Assembly: GCA_030737875.1 (NCBI GenBank)
Contig: CM060922.1
Span: 304,349,456 to 304,413,455, forward strand
Direction: 5' to 3'
Length of the DNA: 64,000 bases
DNA from: Allium sativum
Lineage: Eukaryota > Streptophyta > Magnoliopsida > Asparagales > Amaryllidaceae
This document shows positions 35,780 to 47,461 of the stretch, in pieces; the stretch's first letter is position 1; the number at the start of each line of letters is the position of its first letter. A model generated the notes under the pieces. It saw nothing but the letters and a program-made list of their open reading frames with translations. It was not told the DNA's origin and ran no database searches. The translations under genes and the position numbers were made by a program.

Positions 35780-38224
35780 TGTAACGACCCGCATTCTACG
35801 CATCGAAGGATCGTAGAATATTTATTTCTCTCACCGTTTTGCCCCTAGCTGATCATGTTTCGGCCATAACTTTTGATTAGTAAGGAGTTTTAACCTGAAA
35901 CAACTACCATTGGATCCGGTTGATGGTTTACCTTTCCATAGAGTGGCCGCAATAGCCAAAAGGACTAACCGTTTGGTAGATATGGCTGAATTAAGGTTTA
36001 GAGGGTGAAAAACAGCTTAATTGGGCTTAACTGGGCAATTAGCAGCTAGGCCCGTTGGGGGATTTCAGGATTTGGGGTATTTAAGGGCTGTTAGGGTTAG
36101 GGATTTCGGTTTTTACTCATTTTCCAGCTACCACATACATCATAGAAACCCTAACAATGGCCTTCACCTTCTAATTTCATCCCAAATCGCTCTCTAATCA
36201 AGGATTAAGCTTAGCAACATCAAATCAAGGAGAAATAGCACCATTTCTGAGTTAGAGCTGCTGTTAGACATTGGTTTTCGCCTAAATCAGCGGAGTTTCA
36301 GTTTTGAAAGTTTTAATTGTGGCAAAGGTGAGTGATTAGCCTTGTTTTTGCACTAATTATGGTTAATTAAGAGTAATTAGTGTTAGTTAGCGAATTAAAA
36401 CATGATTAAATTTTGGAAAAATGTTTAGAAATTCTTAAACACCGTTTTAGACCTCTGTTAGAAGTTTGGGTTGATTTGGTTAAGTTTTGTTAATCCTATC
36501 ATTAGATTTGCTTAAATATGATTAAGGGGAAAATATGGGGTATGTTTGATCGATTCTACATGTTATGATTGTTGCTTTGGTGTTTATGGTCGATTATACA
36601 TGTTGCTATAACTGTATGGTATGCTTTGTGATTATTTAGAATAGTTGGTCGAAAACGCTGTTGTATGGTGCAAAACAGTCGCCGGAAGAGTTGCAGGAAA
36701 GTTGTGCAGGGACCGGATCGGATCGCCCTACCCGATCGTGACACCCCTCCCCGAACCTCCCCGCTCGTGATGATGGAAACCGACCCGGACCGTTCTCCTG
36801 AAGATGCCAGTCACGACCTGATGCTCTGGAGCTGGCACGAACCGATCCGAACCAGTCACCACGACCCGAGCCGAGGAGGATGATCGAATCGAGCTGCTTC
36901 AGGGGGTGGACCATGACCCGGAGTAGTTGACATGCATGGACTGACTTGAATGGAGGAGCTCAAACCGACCCGAACCGAGGCACCTCGAGCCACTTCATGG
37001 ATCACGAACCGAACTGTGGAGGAAGAGAAGTTGCCACTCACGAACCGACCTGAGGCAGGAAATCACGACCCGACCCGGAGGTGCATCACAAACTAAACCG
37101 AACCGATGGAGAACCAACTGAAGATGATGACCATAACCCGAGATGCAAGGTAGTCCAAATGGGAAGTTTTTACTTAGGATCCAGATGGGAACCAACGAGT
37201 TAACTTCATGATTGGACTTTGCTGCGGGACGTGTGTTAAGGAGTTATCCACGTCCATAATAATTTTGATTCACCACCAAAAGACGAATGTTAGGCTACAG
37301 ATCAGTGCAGTGGGCTAGTTATTACTTTACGGGGCAGAGTGATCGCAACATGGCTATGAGCCAGTGCAGTGGAGTTATCATGACTCCATGGGCGGAGTGG
37401 ACATAGCAAAGTATTAGTGGTTATAGATCAGTGCAGTGGAGCCGTCACAACTCCATGGGGCAGAGTGATCATAACAAAGTATTGGGTGATCAAAGCGGTG
37501 GATATCGTATGCTTTACACACTGAGTGAGAGATGTGAGGATGGTTGCTATGCTTGATTGTTTGCCATCACTATGACATGCACACCCCCACCCCTGTATCC
37601 TTTACACCACATGTTAGTGGCACCTTAGAGTATTGTACGGTATGTTGCGCTAACTCTTTGGTTGCAGGTCCAGCTTCAGGTAGGGTTTAATATACATGTT
37701 ATTGTTCTGTTTTGCTACTTATCGCTCATGCCAGACTTTTGTCTGACCCAGTATTTTATGTCTCTTCTTATTACTCTGGGTGCTCCTAAACGATAAGACT
37801 AGAGACATGTTAGCTGGTTATGCACGAGTAGCTGATCCGGAGACGAGTAGGAGGCTCCTACATATTATCTACATATATTCTCCCTGTGCTATTGATGGTC
37901 ACTGCTTTGGGCATTAGTAGTGTACCTTTCCTTTCTTTTGCTTTAGAGACAGTATTTTGAAGTTGTAATAATGGTTATGGATCATAAGCTGTATTTTGGA
38001 TTTCCGCTGCTATGATGATTATGGTTTAGTTTTCAGCTTATGCACTGTCTCGCCTGTTTTATGTCACGTATGTTATTATTATATTTTATTCCATGCGCAT
38101 TGAGACATTCTACAGGTTCCTTGTTAGTTCAATTTTTTTTTTTGATGACCGTCCTGTGCTAGTCGGATATTGGCACAACGCACTTTCATTGGAAATGTTG
38201 GCTGGTGCGGGGCAGGCCGTCATA
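35780..38224 (+). repeat. 3' LTR of Tekay copy 2
   Basis: 2,445 bp. Compared with the 5' LTR it lacks a block between ctctcac and accgttttgcccc near 35835, the main reason for its shorter length. The GC-rich zone (36700-37140) and the gtgcagtgga repeats (37305-37500) are kept. It ends ...CGTCATA where the other ends ...CGTCACA. Confidence 0.93.
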
Positions 38225-38335
38225 GTCATGTTTAACAAATTAGAATTGTTAAATTATAATTGTCATGTTTAACAAATTAGAATTGTTAAATTATAATTGT
38301 CATGTTTAACAAAGTAGAATTGTTAAATTATGTTA
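38225..38335. repeat. 37-bp minisatellite, right part
   Basis: Three more copies of the unit seen at 28263-28510, resuming directly after Tekay copy 2 and beginning with the duplicated target GTCAT. Confidence 0.93.
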
Positions 38336-38489
38336 ACGATAAAATTTTCATTTTTATCGTATATATTGAAAAGATTAAAAATGCTCATTTATTTTGAAAT
38401 AGAGATATGTTAACAAACAAATATTCACATTTACTTGTCATATTAAAGATTGAAATTTGTGTACCAATAAATATTCACTTTTATTTGTT

Positions 38490-38836
38490 ATGTTAAAGAT
38501 AGGAATTTGTAAGCAAATAAATTATTTTTTACTTGTCATTAGAATACATAGAAAAATGTGTACAAATAAATTATTCTTTTATTTGTTATTAGAATTCATA
38601 GAAAAATGTGTACAAATAAAAAATTCTTTTATTTGTCACTAGAATACATAGAAAAATGTATGCAAATAAATTATTCTTTTATTTGTCATTAGAATACATT
38701 GATAAATGTATGTAAATAAATTATTCTTTTACTTGTCATTATAATACATAGGAAAATGTGTATAAATAAATTATTCTTTTATTTATCATTAGAATACATA
38801 GAAAAGTTTAACAATAAAAGTTTACGTTTTTATTGT
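38490..38836. repeat. 50-bp tandem repeat with hairpin
   Basis: About six to seven copies of a 50-bp unit (agaatacatagaaaaatgtg ...). Each includes or nearly includes the perfect inverted repeat ACAAATAAA / TTTATTTGT with a 7-nt loop, e.g. 38562-38586. The array ends with a different perfect stem ACAATAAAA / TTTTATTGT (38811-38836). Confidence 0.92.
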
Positions 38837-38937
38837 ATGTAAGAAGTAATGAGAAATGATCATTATTTGAAATAGAAAAGTTCAACATTGAAAATTTATA
38901 TTTTTATTGAATGTAAAGAATGATTCATAAAAAAGAT

Positions 38938-39200
38938 GTATCGTTTGATAAAATATGTTAACATAAGAAATTACATTTGTTAATGTAAAATGAATCGTTA
39001 AAAGATGTATCGTTTGATAAAATATGTTAACATAAGAAATTACATTTGTTAATGTAAAATGAATCATTAAAAAGATGTATCGTTTGATAAAATATGTTAA
39101 CATAAGAAATTACATTTGTTAATGTAAAATGAATCATTAAAAGATGTATCATTTGATAAAATATGTTAACATAAGAAATTACATTTGTTAATGTAAAAAT
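38938..39200. repeat. 69-70-bp tandem repeat with hairpin
   Basis: Nearly four copies of a unit starting tcgtttgataaaatatgtta. Each contains TTACATT / AATGTAA with a 4-nt loop (first at 38971-38988). A further stem ACAATAAAA / TTTTATTGT follows the array at 39207-39229. Confidence 0.92.
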
Positions 39201-39857
39201 GTGTGAACAATAAAATATTCTTTTATTGTATGCATAATATAGAAATTGTATAGAAAATAAAATATATTTTTATTTTATGCATAGGAAATGTAGAAAATGT
39301 GTAGATAATAAAATACTCTTTTATTGTAACATGAAATATGATTGAACCAAATATACTTGGTTATTGATATGGATTGTGATTGATTGATTGATTGTTTGGA
39401 TTATGTTCGACAAGTTTATGAGAATAATATGTTTTTACATTTAGCATGGGGTTGGGTAAAAATGTCTATGTGTTAACACCTTGTGAAACACTTCACAATT
39501 TGAATATAAGGTGTTTAGCGATGTTGTTTATTTCAAAATTTAATAAATGGTTTTGAAATGAGATTTCTTAAGTAAAGAAACAATATTCCCGATTTTGGAC
39601 TGGGAATGTTTTATAAAATGTTTAATAAAACAGAAAGGATTTCAAGGGCTATACCCGATGATTTCAAAATGATTTGGAATTGGAAACCTATATAGATTTG
39701 ATTATACTTGTGATTATATTGTGAAATGATTTTCCTTACTACGGGATATAAAATGATTTAACAAGTATGTGGCTGAAAATGCGGGTGACCCGAATTGATA
39801 GGATGGTGCATGTCTTCCCCAATTGGTAGGATGGTGCATTGTCAGTGTAGCTGTTAG

Positions 39858-39894
<37 letters not shown>
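39858..39894. repeat. (AT)n microsatellite
   Basis: Pure AT run in the distal part of the old giant LTR. Confidence 0.9.
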
Positions 39895-39896
<2 letters not shown>

Positions 39897-40650
39897 TTCG
39901 GTTAGGGTGCGTACTGCCCGGTCCTGAGGGAACATGACCGATATTTGGTTTCATACTTGTTTGAATGTTTTATTACGTTTTGGAATTCATATCTCCAAAT
40001 GCTTTGTTTTCAAATCCCGAAGTCAAATCTACTTTGATGCAAAAAAAAGATACGTATTTCAAATGATTTGAAATAAAAGAAATCGAGAAATAAAGTCCAA
40101 AGAAATAATTTCTGTAAAGTGAATTGGATTTTGATATTTAAATTTAGGGATTAAGCCTAAATGCGTAGATTAAGGAATTGCATGTGGATTGATGCATTGT
40201 AGATCCATATGTTTATTTATGGTTGCTGTTTATGCACTGAAAATCCAATGAAGTAAACTCGTTCTGCGTTAGCGGCGTAGTCCTGTGATTGACCTTATTA
40301 TTAAATAGGTTAAGTAAAATTTCTCATACCAGTCCCATGATTGACCTATAGTTTGTTTCACTTGAAAACTCGGGTGCCCATATTTTCCATACGGGCAGTC
40401 GAGTAGCTTATTTTGCAGATATATTGAGTAGGATTCTGGATCAAAGCTTAAAGCTATGTCCAGAGCACTGATAACCTTCCGCTGTGTTAGTTATTCGTTA
40501 CCGTTACATTGTATTACAATTATTTTAATTTAATCTTCCGCTGTGGTATTTATATTCGATGTACTTTGATATTCTGAACTCTAATGTTACATTATTATTA
40601 TGTTTATAAAAGTCTGTTGTTATTTGTTCTGATGTATATAGTACGAACTA

Positions 40651-41218
40651 ACAAAAAAAGGTAAAAACTTATGATCAGCCTGATGTATATAACTCCAGTC
40701 GAGGCCGGAAAGATTGAGCATACGTGCTGATAAATATGCCGATGAAATCCATGTGTTTGCTATAAATCAAAGCAGTACTACTATGAGAATAAGCTAGCTC
40801 ATGATGCTGATTATAAAGTTTTATATATAACAGCATAAATATTTAAATATGTTACTATGTACACAGTTTAAAGCAAAAACTTAAAAGGCCAACCTGATGA
40901 TTGGCAGTAAAACTGAATCATGATAGCCAGCGCCTGAGTTCCAGTAACACAAAAGCGCCCAAAATCTACAGGAAAAAAGAAGTAATTTTATGCCTGATTG
41001 CCTACAAAATATCGTGTCTTTGTGTTCGTACTGACAATAGTGAAGGGCATATCGTGTTTTGTATTCATGTGTGCATATTTGTCAATTATATGTATAACAT
41101 GTTTATGTATTGCTACATGACAGATTTCATTCTCCCAAACAATTCGTTTGCTTTGAACCAGTTTATTTTTCATTCTCCAATATCTCCGCAAACATGATTT
41201 TCACGTAATGACTCACTA
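40651..41218. other. Unassigned single-copy-looking sequence
   Basis: No transposon motif seen. On the minus strand a pyrimidine tract and acceptor (ttttttcctgtag, about 40985-40973) precede a short open stretch to about 40880, so a cellular exon remnant is possible but not recognised. Confidence 0.3.
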
Positions 41219-42008
41219 ATTCGCTTTAAAAGTATTAAACCACAAACTCATTATAATACTCCTTGTCACTTGGCTGCAATATTGTAGATATAACATTGCT
41301 ATAGCCTTGCCCTTTCTATTCTATCACCCTAATCTAGCTAGTGTAGTGTATCCGAGATGCTTTGACAAAAGAGAGATATTACCTGAAGTTTATATCAAAA
41401 ATGCTCTGATTTTTCCTGCTAAGTACCATGACAGAAATCCCAATCGAGCAGACCCTGCACAATTAAGGTTTTACTGCATAGTTATTGCCTATTATGCGGA
41501 TCAAAACACTAGCAACTTCTCGTATTACATGAAGGGTTGTACACCTTGAAATCCATTTATCTATTATTACACATAGAATAGAAACAATGCAACTTGGCTG
41601 CCTGCATGGTTTTCTTACATTTCAAGGTAGGAGATCCTGTTTCAATCTTCTATGTTTTTAACAAAGCACATAAAACTTCCAACCCAACTACATCCCCAAA
41701 TCTACTCTGTGAAGAACCAAGTAAATGTGCTTATCTAAATTTCATTTGCCTACAAGTACAAATGTTTATTCTTATCCCCAAATATACTCCATGAATGACG
41801 TTATTATAATCAAGATCGCTCCTTTTTTAATTAATCTTTTACTTAGCATGGGGAAATTAAAATCCTGGCTCCGTCCTTGAGGGTGACATTAAGATAATAT
41901 GAACAAGTAAAAATAATTACCTGAATGTAATGATACAAATTAAGAATATGTTGATTAACACATCGGAATTTCCCAAAGTCCACAATCTTCAAATTACCCA
42001 AATTTGGG

Positions 42009-42080
42009 GTCTCTAGCTTTGCGTTGGTCGATCATTGGTGCCTGTGATGCCGGTGATCTAACCAATGCAAAGCTGGAGAC
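42009..42080. repeat. Imperfect 26-bp inverted repeat (copy 1)
   Basis: Arms 42009-42034 (gtctctagctttgc...) and 42054-42080 (...gcaaagctggagac) pair with a few mismatches around a 19-nt loop. Repeated at 45135-45206 in copy 2. Confidence 0.85.
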
Positions 42081-42469
42081 ACACAAATCGAATCATCTCT
42101 GCCGGAGGAGGAGATTCCAGAAAAAGGTGGAGGCACGATTTGGTCACCAATCAAAAACCCTAATTTGGGTTTTCGGTTACCATTAAACTAAAACAAAAGG
42201 AAAAAGAAGCGGCCAAAATTTGTGTTTGGAGTGCCTGAAGGGGTGCACAATATGATGCGAATTAGATTTGGCCAAAGGCCGTGTCAATTGAACCTATCTG
42301 AAGCATCCCCGATGGACGGTCAGATTTATGGTGTTTAGGGTGGTGTGGATTGCAAAATGTAGTTTACTACGGCTCTAAGACCTATCAAATATGATATGGC
42401 TATAAACCATATTTTATCCCCACAACGTTGTGTGCAAAATTGGCTGATATGGTGTAGTGTGGACAGTAG

Positions 42470-42700
42470 GTATCAATTTCATGTAATTGTAGGTATCGTC
42501 TTCACTTTTCTGAAGGTATCATACTTTATTTGCAAATATTGGGTATTGATTTGTTATAAGCCTAGTTATCAATTTCAGTTTCCTAAAGGGTCCATATTTT
42601 ATATATAGATGTTGGGTATCATTTTCTTATTTATTTTGGTATTAGTTTCATATTTAATATGCAGATTCTGGGTATTGGTTTTTTATAATTGTGGCGTTTG
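42470..42700. repeat. GTATCA-type dispersed repeats (copy 1)
   Basis: aggtatcaatttcat, aggtatcgtcttcac, aggtatcatacttta, gggtattgatttgtt, gggtatcattttctt, ggtattagtttcata and gggtattggtttttt occur about every 30-50 bp. They resemble the repeats on both sides of the MULE relic (15.1-15.5 and 17.1-17.6 kb). Duplicated at 45596-45826. Confidence 0.6.
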
Positions 42701-43848
42701 TTTCATATTAGATGAGACCTACAACTTAATAGTAACTAATTATCATTTCAGATGAAATCAATAATTTTAATAAAACAACTACTAATTTTATTTTATACAG
42801 TACATGGCATCGGTGCAGTTGCCTTCCAAAACATTTTAAAGCATATCTTTTGTTATGACACATCCCCTTTATCATGTTGACATTAATCTAAGAAACTTCA
42901 ATGTTTTGTAAAAAAAAATGTTTTGAATCAACTTCTGAAAAATTACTAATTGTAAAAAAAATTGTATACTAAATTAGATCATAGGAATGGTATTCTTTTT
43001 CTACTAAGGCGACTAGGTTTCCGCCTTATTATTCTTTTTCAAATATGTCCCCATTATTTTCTCTTTCTCTCTTTGTTTCTATCATTTCCAGTCACCTCTT
43101 CACATACTTGTCTCCTCTAACCCATTAAAATCCTAGCTTTCTCCATTTTAGTTTAGAAGCTCTACCGCTAGATATGTACTTGGGCCTTCTTTCATCTTCC
43201 AACCTTTTTGTCTCCGATATTTGCAAAGTTTCCCTATTTTTCCTCTTTTTAGTTTGCCTCACCGCTAGGTTACCCTTTTCGTATTTCCCAAGTTTAGGAT
43301 CCCTTTTTTCATTATCTTGCCACTCTGGCAACGTTCCCTTTTCTTTCTCATATCTGGATTCTCTTTAAAGGTTGCCCTCTCTACGGTGAGTTGCTCGTGA
43401 TTGTGTTAGTGGTCATCGTTGCCCTTAGCAGCTTCCCTTTAAGGTTGATATCTCTGCTGATCATCATATTGCCTGTGACTTGTTGTTTGATGCCTGCTCC
43501 TCTGTACGGTAAGCTTTAGGTTTTAGATTAGTTAGCTTGGTGATAGCTGGCAGTGTTTGAGGTCTTCTTTTTGTTGGTTGAGATACCCATGAGGGTGTAA
43601 ATCTTGGTGATGTCAGTTTGTTGTCTTTGAGTGTTTATCTGAGTGGAGGTGGAATTATTGTCTGTTTCTTAGCAACTTTTTTTTAGCTATTTTAGTAGAG
43701 TTCTCTGGCTTTGAAGATCACAACATATATTTGTATCTGTGCCTTTATGTTGGTTAGGCCTAGTGTTGTTCAGTGTGGCATTATGTGGAGACTATAAGTG
43801 CTGAACTGGTGCTGGTAATTACTGCAAAGCTGAGTATTTAATCCTCAG

Positions 43849-44334
43849 TGTAACATCCCAAATTTTAACAAACAATAATAAACTATAAATAGGTAATAAT
43901 TAAATATTAATAAGAATAATCTTCAGAATTGGACAACGAGACTAACACCATTGGGTTCGTTATAATTTTTTGATGAAAATAGACACTTGGCTTGTTGGAA
44001 ACGGAGTTAAAATCAATAAGTTATGAATTAAAGAAGATAAGCTAAAATCAAAAAATAAAAGTATAAATATATATTGAGTAAACGACCAAGTGGGATGACC
44101 CGTTTCCATTTGGGTCGACCTAGGTCGACTTATAGGGCCTTGGGTCGACCCAGTGTTGACCCAAGACGTGGGTGGGTTGACCGAACACGTTGTAAGCGGG
44201 TGACTTAGTGCCAAGTATCGCAATGAGCGATTTATTTCATTCGAACGTTATTTTTCTAATGTGGCTTAGTTTTATTAGTTCAATATTGAACAAGACCTGA
44301 CATGGTGCTTTCTGATTGATCCAGTGACATGGCT
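43849..44334 (+). repeat. Truncated gypsy-type LTR start in duplication copy 1
   Basis: Begins TGTAACATCCCAAATTTT and includes tgggtcgacc repeats (44095-44170). It is cut at the duplication junction. Confidence 0.6.
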
Positions 44335-44344
44335 TGCCCTTTCT
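44335..44344. other. Templated filler at duplication junction
   Basis: Between the end of copy 1 (gacatggct) and the start of copy 2 (attcgctttaaaag) lies tgccctttct. With its edges it reads cttgccctttctattc, identical over 16 bp to 41306-41321, about 85 bp inside the unit. Confidence 0.85.
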
Positions 44345-47300
44345 ATTCGCTTTAAAAGTATTAAACCACAAACTCATTATAATACTCCTTGTCACTTGGC
44401 TGCAATATTGTAGATATAACATTGCTATAGCCTTGCCCTTTCTATTCTATCACCCTAATCTAGCTAGTGTAGTGTATCCGAGATGCTTTGAAAAAAAAGA
44501 GATATTACCTGAAGTTTATATCAAAAATGCTCTGATTTTTCCTGCTAAGTACCATGACAGAAATCCCAATCGAGCAGACCCTGCACAATTAAGGTTTTAC
44601 TGCATAGTTATTGCCTATTATGCGGATCAAAACACTAGCAACTTCTCGTATTACATGAAGGGTTGTACACCTTGAAATCCATTTATCTATTATTACACAT
44701 AGAATAGAAACAATGCAACTTGGCTGCCTGCATGGTTTTCTTACATTTCAAGGTAGGAGATCCTGTTTCAATCTTCTATGTTTTTAACAAAGCACATAAA
44801 ACTTCCAACCCAACTACATCCCCAAATCTACTCTGTGAAGAACCAAGTAAATGTGCTTATCTAAATTTCATTTGCCTACAAGTACAAATGTTTATTCTTA
44901 TCCCCAAATATACTCCATGAATGACGTTATTATAATCAAGATCGCTCCTTTTTTAATTAATCTTTTACTTAGCATGGGGAAATTAAAATCCTGGCTCCGT
45001 CCTTGAGGGTGACATTAAGATAATATGAACAAGTAAAAATAATTACCTGAATGTAATGATACAAATTAAGAATATGTTGATTAACACATCGGAATTTCCC
45101 AAAGTCCACAATCTTCAAATTACCCAAATTTGGGGTCTCTAGCTTTGCGTTGGTCGATCATTGGTGCCTGTGATGCCGGTGATCTAACCAATGCAAAGCT
45201 GGAGACACACAAATCGAATCATCTCTGCCGGAGGAGGAGATTCCAGAAAAAGGTGGAGGCACGATTTGGTCACCAATCAAAAACCCTAATTTGGGTTTTC
45301 GGTTACCATTAAACTAAAACAAAAGGAAAAAGAAGCGGCCAAAATTTGTGTTTGGAGTGCCTGAAGGGGTGCACAATATGATGCGAATTAGATTTGGCCA
45401 AAGGCCGTGTCAATTGAACCTATCTGAAGCATCCCCGATGGACGGTCAGATTTATGGTGTTTAGGGTGGTGTGGATTGCAAAATGTAGTTTACTACGGCT
45501 CTAAGACCTATCAAATATGATATGGCTATAAACCATATTTTATCCCCACAACGTTGTGTGCAAAATTGGCTGATATGGTGTAGTGTGGACAGTAGGTATC
45601 AATTTCATGTAATTGTAGGTATCGTCTTCACTTTTCTGAAGGTATCATACTTTATTTGCAAATATTGGGTATTGATTTGTTATAAGCCTAGTTATCAATT
45701 TCAGTTTCCTAAAGGGTCCATATTTTATATATAGATGTTGGGTATCATTTTCTTATTTATTTTGGTATTAGTTTCATATTTAATATGCAGATTCTGGGTA
45801 TTGGTTTTTTATAATTGTGGCGTTTGTTTCATATTAGATGAGACCTACAACTTAATAGTAACTAATTATCATTTCAGATGAAATCAATAATTTTAATAAA
45901 ACAACTACTAATTTTATTTTATACAGTACATGGCATCGGTGCAGTTGCCTTCCAAAACATTTTAAAGCATATCTTTTGTTATGACACATCCCCTTTATCA
46001 TGTTGACATTAATCTAAGAAACTTCAATGTTTTGTAAAAAAAAATGTTTTGAATCAACTTCTGAAAAATTACTAATTGTAAAAAAAATTGTATACTAAAT
46101 TAGATCATAGGAATGGTATTCTTTTTCTACTAAGGCGACTAGGTTTCCACCTTATTATTCTTTTTCAAATATGTCCCCATTATTTTCTCTTTCTCTCTTT
46201 GTTTCTATCATTTCCAGTCACCTCTTCACATACTTGTCTCCTCTAACCCATTAAAATCCTAGCTTTCTCCATTTTAGTATAGAAGCTCTACCGCTAGATA
46301 TGTACTTGGGCCTTCTTTCATCTTCCAACCTTTTTGTCTCCGATATTTGCAAAGTTTCCCTATTTTTCCTCTTTTTAGTTTGCCTCACCGCTAGGTTACC
46401 CTTTTCGTATTTCCCAAGTTTAGGATCCCTTTTTTCATTATCTTGCCACTCTGGCAACGTTCCCTTTTCTTTCTCATATCTGGATTCTCTTTAAAGGTTG
46501 CCCTCTCTACGGTGAGTTGCTCGTGATTGTGTTAGTGGTCATCGTTGCCCTTAGCAGCTTCCCTTTAAGGTTGATATCTCTGCTGATCATCATATTGCCT
46601 GTGACTTGTTGTTTGATGCCTGCTCCTCTGTACGGTAAGCTTTAGGTTTTAGATTAGTTAGCTTGGTGATAGCTGGCAGTGTTTGAGGTCTTCTTTTTGT
46701 TGGTTGAGATACCCATGAGGGTGTAAATCTTGGTGATGTCAGTTTGTTGTCTTTGAGTGTTTATCTGAGTGGAGGTGGAATTATTGTCTGTTTCTTAGCA
46801 ACTTTTTTTTAGCTATTTTAGTAGAGTTCTCTGGCTTTGAAGATCACAACATATATTTGTATCTGTGCCTTTATGTTGGTTAGGCCTAGTGTTGTTCAGT
46901 GTGGCATTATGTGGAGACTATAAGTGCTGAACTGGTGCTGGTAATTACTGCAAAGCTGAGTATTTAATCCTCAGTGTAACATCCCAAATTTTAACAAACA
47001 ATAATAAACTATAAATAGGTAATAATTAAATATTAATAAGAATAATCTTCAGAATTGGACAACGAGACTAACACCATTGGGTTCGTTATAATTTTTTGAT
47101 GAAAATAGACACTTGGCTTGTTGGAAACGGAGTTAAAATCAATAAGTTATGAATTAAAGAAGATAAGCTAAAATCAAAAAATAAAAGTATAAATATATAT
47201 TGAGTAAACGACCAAGTGGGATGACCCGTTTCCATTTGGGTCGACCTAGGTCGACTTATAGGGCCTTGGGTCGACCCAGTGTTGACCCAAGACGTGGGTG

Positions 47301-47461
47301 GGTTGACCGAACACGTTGTAAGCGGGTGACTTAGTGCCAAGTATCGCAATGAGCGATTTATTTCATTCGAACGTTATTTTTCTAATGTGGCTTAGTTTTA
47401 TTAGTTCAATATTGAACAAGAGCCTGACATGGTGCTTTCTGATTGATCCAGTGACATGGCT
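44345..47461. repeat. Tandem duplication, copy 2 (3.1 kb)
   Basis: Second copy of the unit. It runs seamlessly into the rest of the LTR at 47462, which copy 1 lacks, so the LTR was already present when the duplication happened. Confidence 0.97.
45135..45206. repeat. Imperfect 26-bp inverted repeat (copy 2)
   Basis: Duplicate of the stem-loop at 42009-42080. Confidence 0.85.

Larger units (their letters stand above)
28511..38224 (+). mobile_element. Ty3/gypsy chromovirus, Tekay/Del type, copy 2
   Basis: 5' LTR 28511-31050, iMet PBS, gag with two zinc knuckles, protease, RT, RNase H, integrase, chromodomain end, PPT, 3' LTR 35780-38224. A perfect TSD GTCAT (28506-28510, 38225-38229) lies inside the 37-bp minisatellite. 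LTRs start TGTAACGACCC and end CGTCACA. It is better preserved than copy 1: the RT, RNase H and integrase active sites remain. Stops and frameshifts disable the polyprotein. The LTRs differ by scattered substitutions plus one 86-bp-class deletion in the 3' LTR. Confidence 0.95.
26023..40650 (+). mobile_element. Old giant LTR (plus), split by Tekay copy 2
   Basis: Starts TGTAACAACCCG at 26023. Segments 26023-28510 and 38225 to about 40650 together give about 4.9 kb. In order, they match the complement of the young giant LTR: agtcgctatggaat (about 26369), atgtgagcgtggcaaa (26539), a U3/R zone with TATA-like tattataaatat near 26930, and finally cgggtgccc, acgggcag and cttccgctg (40370-40560). 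The far end is degraded and stops without a CA terminus. No interior or second LTR follows, so it is a solo or truncated LTR. It belongs to the same family as 49686-63198, in the opposite orientation and much older. Confidence 0.72.
41219..44334. repeat. Tandem duplication, copy 1 (3.1 kb)
   Basis: Matches 44345-47461 at a constant offset of 3,126 bp with only a handful of differences by eye (e.g. 41365, 43025, 43155). The unit contains unassigned sequence, an inverted repeat, GTATC-type repeats, a pyrimidine-rich zone (43000-43330) and the first 486 bp of a gypsy-type LTR (from 43849). Short ORFs in it show no recognisable protein. Confidence 0.97.

Noticed and set aside
38225..39230. CRISPR-like array
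   Set aside because: Units are contiguous tandem copies without unique spacers, in a plant retroelement.
40880..40985. Minus-strand exon after a ttttttcctgtag acceptor
   Set aside because: Two frames are open for only about 30 codons, no protein recognised and no donor certain. Kept only as a remark.
41307..41549. 80-codon ORF repeated at 44334-44675, as a duplicated gene
   Set aside because: It is duplicated only because the whole 3.1-kb unit is. It has no recognisable motif and lies in AT-rich unassigned DNA.
41219..47461. The 3.1-kb direct repeats as an LTR pair
   Set aside because: The copies are adjacent with no interior. The ends lack TG/CA, TSD, PBS and PPT. The unit contains only part of an LTR.
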